From the NCBI RefSeq assembly GCF_003633615.1, contig NZ_RBKU01000001.1:5208001-5272000 (forward strand): DNA of 64,000 nt. The letters run 5' to 3'. The position numbers and the translations under genes were made by a program. Positions 10,281 through 17,112 of the stretch are shown here, one piece after another (within the stretch, counting starts at the first letter, position 1; each line of letters begins with the position of its first letter). Under the pieces are notes generated by a model. That model worked only from the letters and a program-made list of their open reading frames with translations, ran no database searches and was not told the DNA's origin. This stretch comes from Mucilaginibacter gracilis. Lineage in GTDB: Bacteria > Bacteroidota > Bacteroidia > Sphingobacteriales > Sphingobacteriaceae.

Positions 10281-10706
10281 TTAATCGGGTGTTACTTCGC
10301 GAATATTTTTATCCTGATCCACTTCCCATACATTGAAAGTGCCATTGCCATTAAAATCAACCACTGCGGTTGCCCTGGCCACAAAGGTATTGTTGGTGGC
10401 GCTCACAACTTCGATACGGTAATTAGCTCTTCCGTCTTTGCTGTCTGTACTTAATTTCTCCTGAACAAAACCAAGCTCTTTTAAATCCGTGCTGTATCTG
10501 GAATGCTCATAGAAGTAACTTTTTTCTAAACCATTCAAGTGTTCTAACTGGAGTTTGGCTTCGGTACTTTTAGCTTTGGTTATTAAGGGCATAAGTACGG
10601 GTAGTGCTAATAAAGTCAGAATTCCAATAATGCAAAGCACCACTAATATTTCTGTTAAGGTATAAGCTTTAAGTTTTCTTTGATGAATGGGCGTATCAAT
10701 AACCAT
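10281..10706 (-). CDS. gspG: GspG-like major pseudopilin
   Basis: 141 residues. A short positive leader (MVIDTPIHQRKLKA) ends at the prepilin cleavage motif A|YTLTE, with Glu at mature +5, followed by a hydrophobic helix (ILVVLCIIGILTLLALPVL) and a soluble domain. The residue before cleavage is Ala rather than the usual Gly, which A24 peptidases can accept. The end (FNGNGTFNVWEVDQDKN) resembles the Ca-binding/beta segment of GspG or PilE-like pilins. First gene of the operon and the only pilin-like protein in the window. Its product should polymerise into the piston that pushes substrate through the secretin. Confidence 0.8.
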   Translation of the reverse strand: MVIDTPIHQRKLKAYTLTEILVVLCIIGILTLLALPVLMPLITKAKSTEAKLQLEHLNGLEKSYFYEHSRYSTDLKELGFVQEKLSTDSKDGRANYRIEVVSATNNTFVARATAVVDFNGNGTFNVWEVDQDKNIREVTPD

Positions 10707-10926
10707 TTCTTTTTTAATATTGCCTAAAAGTATTTATTTGGATGGAATAATACAAGGGGAGTTTGCAATCTATATCTGATCATGGGTATTTCTAAACAAC
10801 CATTTGCTCTATTAATAAAAACAATAAAAAGGATTTGAAATAGGCGTTTAACTCATATCGTGCTGTGCGGTTGAAAACAAGAAACTTTTTATCCGTTTTT
10901 ATTCTTAATTGCAATCGCACAACACG
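10707..10926. other. upstream region of the secretion operon, nothing recognised
   Basis: 220 bases between the pseudopilin start and the RHS scrap. It should hold the promoter of the type II secretion-like operon, but I could not define one. No coding frame or RNA was seen. Confidence 0.4.
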
Positions 10927-11112
10927 TTAATTATAATTATCAGTAGGTACTCTACCATCAGGATTAGTTAGTTTTACAGGAACTATCAAAGACATAATCA
11001 TAAGGCGATGTGCTTTCCGCCCATCTTTAATATTCAGGTCAACTGTGGTAGAACGTGCCATCACAGGATCATAGAACCTGGCGCCATAATCGCAGAGGGT
11101 AATTACTACCTA
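10927..11112 (-). pseudogene. frameshifted remnant of an RHS-repeat core domain
   Basis: Reading the minus strand, one frame gives CDYGARFYDPVMARSTTVD, the hallmark of the RHS core C-terminus. The conserved continuation SPYDYVFD appears in a different frame, and then VKLTNPDGRVPTDNYN and a TAA return in the first frame. Upstream of the hallmark the frame is closed by a stop within about 15 bases. This is therefore a scrap of about 60 codons with two compensating shifts, not a gene. It does not derive from the YD-repeat protein at 101-4075, which lacks this core. It lies just outside the left end of the mobilisable element. Confidence 0.75.
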
Positions 11113-11228
11113 TAAGTCCATCGGGCTACCGGAAAGCCGATCTTGCAACCAGCTAAAAATCGCACCACTTCTGTAACTATTAGTTAAACCAAGTTTGTGT
11201 TTTTTCAATAACGTAATCATTCAATTTG

Positions 11229-11246
11229 ATCAAATAAATTGGTGCC
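11229..11246. repeat. candidate left attachment/arm site of the mobilisable element
   Basis: ATCAAATAAAT (11229-11239) recurs exactly at 17113-17123, and the overlapping AATTGGTGC (11237-11245) recurs exactly at 17191-17199, in the same orientation. Both copies lie just outside the outermost element genes. The words are short and AT-rich, so chance remains possible. Confidence 0.35.
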
Positions 11247-11303
11247 TACTATATAAAACTCCGATAAAATTAATTTTTTTTCATCTAACTTTAAAGAAGT
11301 TTA

Positions 11304-11987
11304 TTATTTCAGGGCTTGCCCCTTTATTTTCCTCAAACTGTCTGCCTCCCTTTCTAATTGCTTAATCCTCAATTCCGTTGCCTGTACTTTCAGATACCGT
11401 TGTATACTATCCGTCCGGTATTCATTGATAGTCGATATATTCAGGCTATCCAGTTGGTTCTGTAATTTCTGCCTTTTAGTGGTATCTGCAATCAAATAAT
11501 TCCAGTACCAGGCTTTGCGGAAACGGCTGTTCTGGCTGTCCTTATACCAATTATGGAAGCCGAACCAACTAACAAGGCCAACCACAATAGCTATGGCAGT
11601 TAAGTACATACTGCGCTTTGCCATAGTCTTTATAAAACCCTTGCCAGCATCCTCCGGCAATACCAAGATCCTGTTCTTGGAAAAGGCCGCATTCAATACC
11701 TGCATAACAGACGTTTTGGTATTTTCCATACCGTCACTAGCAATTTTGGAAATGGTTGAAGTACTCGGTGCGGGTACCGTTACCTCGATCTTTTGATATT
11801 TTTGTTCAAAGTTGCTAATCAGTTTTTGGGTATGATTATCCTTTTCCGCAATAAGCGCATTCTTTTGATCGATCTGCTGCTGTTGTTCTTTTATGAAATT
11901 TTTGATCTCCTTTAAGTCTGTGGCATGCTCGTTTAACACAGATGTTAAGGTGATCTCATCTATTGGGGTTTCTTCATTTGGTTTCAT
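11304..11987 (-). CDS. element-borne hypothetical protein, coiled coils with one membrane helix
   Basis: 227 residues of unknown function. An acidic, Gln/Lys-rich N-terminal half predicts a coiled coil (about 20-75: EIKNFIKEQQQQIDQKNALIAEKD). It is followed by a basic patch, a membrane helix (about 131-152: MYLTAIAIVVGLVSWFGFHNWY) and a C-terminal charged helical stretch (LRIKQLEREADSLRKIKGQALK). It is the last gene of the mobilisation operon, 50 bases after the relaxase. Proteins of this architecture often follow relaxases in Bacteroidota mobilisable elements; a link between relaxosome and membrane is conceivable but unproven. Confidence 0.65.
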   Translation of the reverse strand: MKPNEETPIDEITLTSVLNEHATDLKEIKNFIKEQQQQIDQKNALIAEKDNHTQKLISNFEQKYQKIEVTVPAPSTSTISKIASDGMENTKTSVMQVLNAAFSKNRILVLPEDAGKGFIKTMAKRSMYLTAIAIVVGLVSWFGFHNWYKDSQNSRFRKAWYWNYLIADTTKRQKLQNQLDSLNISTINEYRTDSIQRYLKVQATELRIKQLEREADSLRKIKGQALK

Positions 11988-12037
11988 GATGTTATCATTA
12001 AATAGTAATAAATCTGTTCACTGTAAATAAGTATCGC

Positions 12038-12934
12038 TCACCGGCCTATGCTTGGGGTATGCTGATGTACTTGTTGTTGCTGTTGTTCCTTTTCCTGCTG
12101 TTGCTGTTTCTTTAATTCCTCCTGCTGTTGTCTTAGTAACTGCGCCTGCCTGTTTTGTTCCTGCTGCTGCTGTAAAAGATGTTCCTGTTTGAGCTTTTTC
12201 TCAATATCCATCAAGGCGTAGCCGACCTGACTGCCTTTGAAACGAACGTACTGCGCATCGGTAAAAGCGATACCCCGGCCTAACTCCACTGCGTAGCCCC
12301 GTTGCTCCATGTATTTTTTCACCTGCTGCACATCTTTACTTTGCTTGATGGCTGCTTGCAGGTGCTTTTTCAAGGCTTCCTTACGGTTATCAATACGCTG
12401 GCTTTGTGCAACCCTTTGCTCAGGCTTCAAAAACTTATTCGGGCTTAATACCCGCTCTAATTTGTATTCCAATTCCATTTTCCGGGCGAACTCGGCCGCA
12501 TGCTTATAGCTATTACTATCGCTGGCGGTTTTGCCATCAAAGCCGATACGGTTAGCGACAATATGCAAATGCTCATGATCGGTATCTCTGTGTGCTACGA
12601 CTACATATTGATGGTCTTTAAAATCAAATTTTTCGGCCAGTTTTTCCACGATGTCGATCTTATTCTGCAAGCCTAACTTCCCCGCATCGCTGTGAGCGAA
12701 GCTCAATGAAAAATGAAACACTGGCTTGGATTGTTCAGGGTTCAGTTTGGAAACCTCAATCATCTCCCGTACCAGTTCCAGCCGAGTGCCGAAGCATTGG
12801 TTATAAGCAATGACCTCTACCAGCTTCTTTTCCAATTCCTGCATTTGCAACTCTTTACTTTCCTGCCGCCTGCCCTCAAAAAGGTAATGCAACACACCCC
12901 GAAAACTTTTACCTGTGCCAACTTTCCCGATCAT
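12038..12934 (-). CDS. MOBP-type relaxase/mobilisation nuclease
   Basis: 298 residues. The relaxase domain occupies about 1-190: a candidate nicking tyrosine Y17 in GVLHYLFEG and the metal-binding HUH motif H115-R-D..H120-E-H122-L-H124 (HRDTDHEHLHIVANR). The remainder is a helical tail, with Gln-rich coiled segments from about residue 245 to the end (codons dominated by CAG/CAA). No helicase or primase domain is attached, as in other short Bacteroidota relaxases. It should nick the element's oriT and pilot the strand through a conjugation apparatus supplied by another element. The start overlaps the MobC stop by four bases (ATGA), so the two are translationally coupled. Confidence 0.88.
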   Translation of the reverse strand: MIGKVGTGKSFRGVLHYLFEGRRQESKELQMQELEKKLVEVIAYNQCFGTRLELVREMIEVSKLNPEQSKPVFHFSLSFAHSDAGKLGLQNKIDIVEKLAEKFDFKDHQYVVVAHRDTDHEHLHIVANRIGFDGKTASDSNSYKHAAEFARKMELEYKLERVLSPNKFLKPEQRVAQSQRIDNRKEALKKHLQAAIKQSKDVQQVKKYMEQRGYAVELGRGIAFTDAQYVRFKGSQVGYALMDIEKKLKQEHLLQQQQEQNRQAQLLRQQQEELKKQQQQEKEQQQQQVHQHTPSIGR

Positions 12935-13344
12935 GATACATAGGCGTTAATGTTCTTCACCAAGCCCCGCAGGCTTCGCACATCCTGATCGAGCAAAGCC
13001 CTTTCCATCGCATTCAGATCATCGCCCCGATTGCGACGCCTTGCGATTTGATTGAGGTTGGCGGCAATGTGATTGAGCGTGCCGCGCATTTCCATAACCG
13101 GTTTGGGCAGCGTCTTGACCCTGACTTCTATACGTGTATTCAACCCCAGGTTCCGCAGGAAAACTGACGGATTCATGCCTACGCGTTTCGCGTTGGCCTC
13201 AATGATCTTTTTCTCGATGAGCGTGCACATGACGCTCACACTACTGCGCCGCTTATGCGGTACGCTCGGGCGGCCGCCTTTATTAATCCGGCCCAACGGG
13301 GCCGGGTCTTTGATGTTTGTTATCTTTTTAACTACACTTTCCAT
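12931..13344 (-). CDS. mobC: MobC-like relaxosome accessory protein
   Basis: 137 residues from the ATG at 13344 (MESVVKKITN); an alternative TTG three codons upstream is possible. A basic N-terminus (about 20-35) leads into a ribbon-helix-helix-like DNA-binding region (SVSVMCTLIEKKIIEANAKRVGMNPSVFLRNLGL in part) and the MobC segment with MRGTLNHIAANLNQIARRRN. MobC proteins bind near oriT and help the relaxase open the strands. The region immediately upstream is a C10 tract followed by the hairpin array, a plausible target. Four-base overlap with the relaxase gene. Confidence 0.82.
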   Translation of the reverse strand: MESVVKKITNIKDPAPLGRINKGGRPSVPHKRRSSVSVMCTLIEKKIIEANAKRVGMNPSVFLRNLGLNTRIEVRVKTLPKPVMEMRGTLNHIAANLNQIARRRNRGDDLNAMERALLDQDVRSLRGLVKNINAYVS

Positions 13345-13371
13345 AAGCTTCAATTCGTTAAAAAATCCTTA

Positions 13372-13381
13372 CCCCCCCCCC
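13372..13381. repeat. homopolymeric C10 tract upstream of mobC
   Basis: Ten consecutive C residues lie 27 bases upstream of the mobC start, between the gene and the hairpin array. Tracts of this length are prone to slipped-strand mispairing. Here it could alter promoter or leader spacing, but no such effect can be shown from sequence. Confidence 0.7.
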
Positions 13382-13396
13382 GAATGCGATAGCATG

Positions 13397-13756
13397 AGCG
13401 GGGGCCAGCAAGTTTCGGCATGGCCGAAACATAGCTGGCTCCGCTTACAGGCCAAGGGCCTGTTCCGCTATCTATATATATGGCTATCGCCATATATATA
13501 GAGGATGTAGATGCAGCACTAAAGGTGCTGCCCCGCCAAAAGCGGCCTGCCGCTTTCGCGGTTCTCCGATAATCGCAAGCGATTATCGGGCTGTTTAAAC
13601 GGTGGCACCAAAGGTGCCGCCCGTTGTATTCGGCGGCTTGCCGCCGGAGCTGTTTGTACACCCGCTTACGGGTGCCAGGCTTTCAGCATACCGCCTGCGG
13701 TATTGCTGATCTGACCGTTGTTCTTTCAGATGCAAGCACCTTTGGTGCTGCATCTG
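13397..13756. repeat. array of eleven different close-packed stem-loops inside the mobilisable element
   Basis: Perfect or near-perfect inverted repeats follow one another with little spacer. Innermost stems: 13412-13430 (GTTTCGGC, enclosed by GCCAGC/GCTGGC and AGCGG/CCGCT); 13447-13463 (ACAGGCC); 13471-13502 (TCTATATATATGGC, 14 bp); 13513-13531 (GCAGCAC); 13539-13556 (AAAGCGGC, enclosed by CCGC/GCGG); 13566-13589 (CCGATAATCGC, 11 bp); 13604-13618 (GGCACC, enclosed by AACGG/CCGTT); 13631-13646 (CGGCGGC); 13659-13674 (CACCCG); 13688-13703 (ATACCGC, enclosed by TCAGC/GCTGA); 13727-13756 (CAGATGC plus AGCACC). Loops are mostly two to five bases. Stem sequences differ, although three share a CACC-loop-GGTG core. 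There is no credible coding frame. The position next to mobC suggests an oriT or another single-strand-active region; function is inferred only. Confidence 0.85.
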
Positions 13757-13769
13757 GGCTTAGCGAATC

Positions 13770-14081
13770 TTAGCCCGACCAATCCGGCCAGTAAACTAAA
13801 CTTCCCTTTATCGGATGGTAGGATGGCATGTAACGGATGTACCCAAACTCGTCCAGTTCCCGGATGCACTTGTGATAGGTCGCTATTGATGCGATACGGC
13901 TGTAAGCCATTAGCGTTTTCCGGTTAACGGGAAACGGATCTTCAAATCCGCTCCGCTGCCAGCAAACGAACAGGCCCGCAAACAGGCTTACATGAGTAGC
14001 CAGTATTCTGCTGTCTACGCTCATGCGCCTAACCCATCGGCTATAGTCGGCTGCTTCCTGTTGGATTGCTGCTGGTATCAT
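13770..14081 (-). CDS. small winged-helix-like protein of the mobilisable element
   Basis: 103 residues. The middle and C-terminal part (RKTLMAYSRIASIATYHKCI, then RELDEFGYIRYMPSYHPIKGS) looks like a winged-helix module: a recognition helix in a TYHKCIRELDEFGYI context, followed by a beta wing. Similar small proteins occur beside mobilisation genes in Bacteroidota elements, with unknown roles in replication or regulation. The start overlaps the stop of the broken helix-turn-helix gene by four bases (ATGA), showing the two once formed a coupled operon. A weak GGGCT/AGCCC inverted repeat (13756-13776) straddles the stop. Confidence 0.65.
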   Translation of the reverse strand: MIPAAIQQEAADYSRWVRRMSVDSRILATHVSLFAGLFVCWQRSGFEDPFPVNRKTLMAYSRIASIATYHKCIRELDEFGYIRYMPSYHPIKGSLVYWPDWSG

Positions 14082-14344
14082 GGTTGGCCTCCCTCTAATA
14101 GCTTGGTAATGTCCTCCAATTTGTAATAGATCATCCCGCCGATCTTGGTATAACGGAGCGTTCCGTTAATCCTTAAATTTTGCAGGGTGCCCGGTTAGAT
14201 ATTCAGTAGCTTACGTACTTCTGCGCTTTTAAGCCATTGTTTAGCTTGCCCTTGTTCCGGTTTAACAAGCTGTTTGATCTCCGTTAATAATTCACTTTTA
14301 AATTGTTTTAAATCTTCCCTGGTCACGATTTCAATTGCTGTCAT
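14078..14344 (-). pseudogene. excisionase-like helix-turn-helix gene interrupted by one in-frame TAA
   Basis: An 89-codon frame from the ATG at 14344 (MTAIEIVTRED) to the TGA at 14078-14080 reads as a complete helix-turn-helix protein: an N-terminal coiled helix (EDLKQFKSELLTEIKQLV), then WLKSAEVRKLLNI, a TAA at codon 50 (14195-14197), then PGTLQNLRINGTLRYTKIGG and YYKLEDITKLLEG. The stop lies inside the helix-turn-helix exactly where relatives commonly have Ser in 'ISPGTLQ', so TCA to TAA by one base change is the simple explanation. There is no frameshift and the reading frame is otherwise intact. Such proteins act as excisionase/regulators of integrative elements. Confidence 0.82.
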
Positions 14345-14455
14345 AGCTGATATATGTTGATGATGAATAATCCTTGTGCAAATTTGTACAAGTCATTTTT
14401 TATTGCTTGGTAACTTGTATGGGGTGTCCCCTAATTTTGTATGTAAGCGCCTGGT

Positions 14456-14752
14456 TTACAATGATGGTTTACCTCCTTTCTTAACCTTACTGTTTTGCTG
14501 CATGATTTCCAGCACCTCGCTCTTTTTGAAATAAACCCGTTTATGCAGCCGCAAAAAGGGCAGGCCCTTTTTCATCCAATCGGTCAATGTCACGAGCGAC
14601 ACGCCTAAATCGGCGGCAAGTTCCTGTTTGGACAATAGCCGTTCTTCGGCTGCCCGGCCTGGGCTGCCCGCTGTTTTAAAATGTTGTTGTAGTTCTGCCC
14701 TTACTGCATCCTTGACGCACTGGCTAAGGGCTTGTTCGTTGATAATTTCCAT
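14456..14752 (-). CDS. helix-turn-helix (excisionase-family) protein
   Basis: 98 residues. An N-terminal helix (about 1-20) precedes a MerR/excisionase-type helix-turn-helix (about 40-90): LLSKQELAADLGVSLVTLTD, WMKKGLPFLRLHKRVYFKKS, EVLEIMQQ. This is the HTH_17 pattern seen in Xis-like and regulatory proteins of Bacteroidota mobile elements. It lies 110 bases upstream of the broken homologue on the same strand and may supply its function. The upstream gap holds two inverted repeats that could be operators. Confidence 0.82.
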   Translation of the reverse strand: MEIINEQALSQCVKDAVRAELQQHFKTAGSPGRAAEERLLSKQELAADLGVSLVTLTDWMKKGLPFLRLHKRVYFKKSEVLEIMQQNSKVKKGGKPSL

Positions 14753-14797
14753 AGCCTTTGTTTTGGAACAAAAGAATGCTATGGAACTGTCTTTTTG

Positions 14798-14820
14798 TTA
14801 CCACGACGACTGCGTGGTAA
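14798..14820. promoter_or_regulatory. inverted repeat, possible operator
   Basis: TTACCACG and CGTGGTAA form perfect 8-base arms around a 7-base centre, about 46 bases upstream of the start of the helix-turn-helix gene at 14752. Position suggests a binding site for that protein or another element regulator; no direct evidence. Confidence 0.4.
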
Positions 14821-14864
14821 ATTTGAAGGGGTTTGGCTATACCTAAAACAGACAATTAAAATAC

Positions 14865-14885
14865 TCTATATCAATTTGATATAGA
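14865..14885. promoter_or_regulatory. inverted repeat between element genes
   Basis: TCTATATCA and TGATATAGA are perfect 9-base arms around ATT, lying 40 bases after the stop of the 259-residue gene and upstream of the helix-turn-helix gene. It may be an operator; there is no flanking T tract to make a typical terminator. Confidence 0.4.
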
Positions 14886-14924
14886 ACTATTGCTTTTGGA
14901 TATGCCAACAAGCAACATAAAGGA

Positions 14925-15704
14925 CTATTTGCCTTTTTTTTTTGGTATGATCGTGTAAAGTTTGTGTTTTGCGGGTATTTCATTCTCCCGTTTTAGCAAA
15001 TCTTTAGGATCAAGGCCTCGCAAATAATACCTTAATTTGTCTACTTTAATTTCTTTTAGTTGACCTGTGTTTTCTTCATCAATCTCCCTAAAGTACTTGC
15101 TGATCATCTTTGCCCAGGTGTTCTGTGCAGGGGTGATCAATAATTCTCTACCATCCGTAGATTTCAGTTCCTGCATTTGTATGCAGAGGTCAAGTACAGC
15201 CAACCCCTGACCATCTCTGACGATAATATAACCGTCCCACTGGCGGGCCTCTTTCAGTTCCGCTGTTAAGTCTGCCACCTGTGTTTTAAGCGCAATGATT
15301 TCAAACTCTTGCCGTACAACGACCGTATCGTTGGATTTGTGAATATTCCAGCGGTCAACAGAGATCAGCATGTCGGTAAATAGGTTAAGCTGCCTGATCT
15401 GCCGCTCGTTTTCGATGTGGTCTTTATCGTAAATGTTTTTTCCCATCAATACTTTTAATTGCCTTTCGATCAAACCCCATAAATATTTAAAGAAAATCTC
15501 TTCACTGCCATCGGTATGTTTTGCCAAGTAATGAGCCAGGTGGCGTTGGTAAAATTCTTCAATGCGATCTTCACTGATCGCAAACACCCTTTTAAAAAGG
15601 TGCTTCAAAAAATGTTTACGATCCCATTGCAAGGGATTACCGATGTCCAGCGTATCCTTTGAAAAACCAAAACGATCACGCGGTTTAAAATAGGTGACGC
15701 TCAT
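14925..15704 (-). CDS. element-borne hypothetical protein
   Basis: 259 residues of unknown function, soluble, without signal peptide or membrane helix. It is largely helical with many charged residues, includes a predicted coiled coil around residues 135-155 (EFEIIALKTQVADLTAELKE), and ends in a basic tail (IIPKKKGK) encoded by a long A/T run. The position between integrase and excisionase genes is where RteC-like regulators sit in some Bacteroidota elements, but I do not see RteC motifs. It starts about 110 bases after the integrase stop, with an intrinsic terminator in between, so it probably has its own promoter. Confidence 0.6.
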   Translation of the reverse strand: MSVTYFKPRDRFGFSKDTLDIGNPLQWDRKHFLKHLFKRVFAISEDRIEEFYQRHLAHYLAKHTDGSEEIFFKYLWGLIERQLKVLMGKNIYDKDHIENERQIRQLNLFTDMLISVDRWNIHKSNDTVVVRQEFEIIALKTQVADLTAELKEARQWDGYIIVRDGQGLAVLDLCIQMQELKSTDGRELLITPAQNTWAKMISKYFREIDEENTGQLKEIKVDKLRYYLRGLDPKDLLKRENEIPAKHKLYTIIPKKKGK

Positions 15705-15756
15705 AAGTAGATAGATTTATTCAAAAATAAAGCTTTATTATAAATAACAGAAAAGC

Positions 15757-15790
15757 AACAAGGGCGGCCATATCAATGACCGCCCTTGTT
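15757..15790 (-). terminator. rho-independent terminator of the integrase gene
   Basis: AACAAGGGCGG (15757-15767) pairs perfectly with CCGCCCTTGTT (15780-15790) around a 12-base loop. On the minus strand it follows the integrase stop by about 25 bases and is succeeded by a T-rich run (opposite the A-rich 15740-15756). Confidence 0.75.
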
Positions 15791-15814
15791 AGACAAAATA
15801 GAAAAAGAAGCCTG

Positions 15815-17032
15815 TTACACCGCTGAATATTTTTGCCTTAGCAAAGCCATATCGGCACCAACCTTAATATCCAATATTTTAGCATAGTGCTGCGTAGTCT
15901 GAATGTTGGTATGGCCTAACATCTTGGATACGCTTTCAATCGGCACGCCGTTTAACAGCGTTACCGTAGTGGCAAATGTGTGGCGGGCAATGTGGAAGGT
16001 GATGGGTTTATTAATGCCGCATACGTCCGCTATCTCTTTTAAATAGCTATTCATTTTCTGATTGCTCAATACCGGTAAAACGCGCCCGCTGTTCTCGCAA
16101 TGAGGATGATCGGCATAACGTTGTATCAAAGTCATAGCTGTTGGCAATAGCGGGATGCGGGATGGTACATCGGTTTTTAGCCTGTTGATTGAAAGCCATT
16201 TTTCACCATCCACACCGGTTACAATTTCCCACCTGCGCAACTTTTTTACATCCGCATAAGCCAAACCTGTGAAACAGCAGAAAAGGAAAATATCACGCAC
16301 CTGTGTCAAACGGTCGGTAGCCATATCCTTAGCCGCCATTTCCTGTAATTCTTCGGTTGTTAAATAAACCCGGTCAACGGTTTTGATCTTGTTCTTATAG
16401 CTTAAAAATGGATTGTAGGTCAGCCAGCGGTTAGCCAGGCAAATACGGATGATCTTGCCAAAATTTTTAATGTACTTAACAGCGGAATTATTTGCACATT
16501 TTCTTTCGGAACGCAAATAAAACTCATACTCCGTAATAAAGGCGTGGTCAACTTGCTTAATGTCAATATCGGTCAGGTTATACTTCCACTTTAAAAAGTC
16601 CTGCGTATGCTTTAAAGAGGTTTTATAGCGACACAATGTACCTCTGGTGTATTCCTTACCTAACAGGGCTTCCATCTTTTGATTATGCTCCTTAAAAATA
16701 GCAATCAGGGAGCGGGGCTTTTCGGTCTTGCCCATGAATTTATTACGGATGGTTTCAGCAGTAATAAGCACATCCGTTTCGGTCAACTGACGGTGGGCCT
16801 CATAAACTTTACTTTGCAGGTCGTCTAAATATGCGTTAAAGGATTTTACTTCTTCCTTTGTGCCTTTTTGGCGGCCTGCGGCACTGTTCCATTGCGCCAG
16901 TTCACAATCCCGACCTGACGGGGTTTCGGAACGTTTGCCGTTCACGGTGATACGTACCCATACCGGCATGGGGCCGCTTACGTAGTTTTTTGGCTTTCTG
17001 ATGTAAAATAACAAACTGAATTTAGTTTTCAT
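15815..17032 (-). CDS. tyrosine integrase of the mobilisable element
   Basis: 405 residues, full length for Bacteroidota integrases of this type. Domains: an N-terminal arm-binding beta region (1-100), a SAM-like core-binding domain (105-205) and a catalytic domain (220-400). Visible catalytic residues are K286, H347-x-x-R350 in FHIARHTFAT, H374 in MLGHTNIQTT and nucleophile Y383 in QHYAKI. The first catalytic Arg is replaced by A258 (FTGLAYADVKKL); such substitution is known in this family, where IntDOT of CTnDOT also lacks it. It should integrate and excise the roughly 6 kb element. It is followed by its own terminator. Upstream lie palindromes and repeated GGTGC words that may be arm sites. 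Confidence 0.93.
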   Translation of the reverse strand: MKTKFSLLFYIRKPKNYVSGPMPVWVRITVNGKRSETPSGRDCELAQWNSAAGRQKGTKEEVKSFNAYLDDLQSKVYEAHRQLTETDVLITAETIRNKFMGKTEKPRSLIAIFKEHNQKMEALLGKEYTRGTLCRYKTSLKHTQDFLKWKYNLTDIDIKQVDHAFITEYEFYLRSERKCANNSAVKYIKNFGKIIRICLANRWLTYNPFLSYKNKIKTVDRVYLTTEELQEMAAKDMATDRLTQVRDIFLFCCFTGLAYADVKKLRRWEIVTGVDGEKWLSINRLKTDVPSRIPLLPTAMTLIQRYADHPHCENSGRVLPVLSNQKMNSYLKEIADVCGINKPITFHIARHTFATTVTLLNGVPIESVSKMLGHTNIQTTQHYAKILDIKVGADMALLRQKYSAV

Positions 17033-17086
17033 AATAATAACATTAAAAGTGAAACAAAACTAAGTCTGCAATTAACTTTTGTCAAG

Positions 17087-17105
17087 ATGTTCAATGATTG
17101 AACAT
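17087..17105. promoter_or_regulatory. palindrome upstream of the integrase gene
   Basis: ATGTTCAAT-G-ATTGAACAT: perfect 9-base arms around one base, 55 bases upstream of the integrase start. It suits an operator or a recombination-directionality-factor site. No experimental evidence. Confidence 0.45.
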
Positions 17106-17112
17106 GCTGATA

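Noticed and set aside
12038..12200. Gln-rich relaxase tail as a frameshift product
   Set aside because: Frame is continuous, coiled Gln-rich tails are common in such relaxases, and the stop is well placed before the next gene.
13350..13661. 103-codon minus-strand open frame across the hairpin array
   Set aside because: Composition simply reflects palindromic GC-rich stems; no domain, starts within the array and shares no operon logic.
13397..13756. CRISPR array
   Set aside because: No identical direct repeats or regular spacers; the units are different inverted repeats.
14925..15704. RteC-type regulator
   Set aside because: Position suggested it, but characteristic RteC sequence blocks were not seen.
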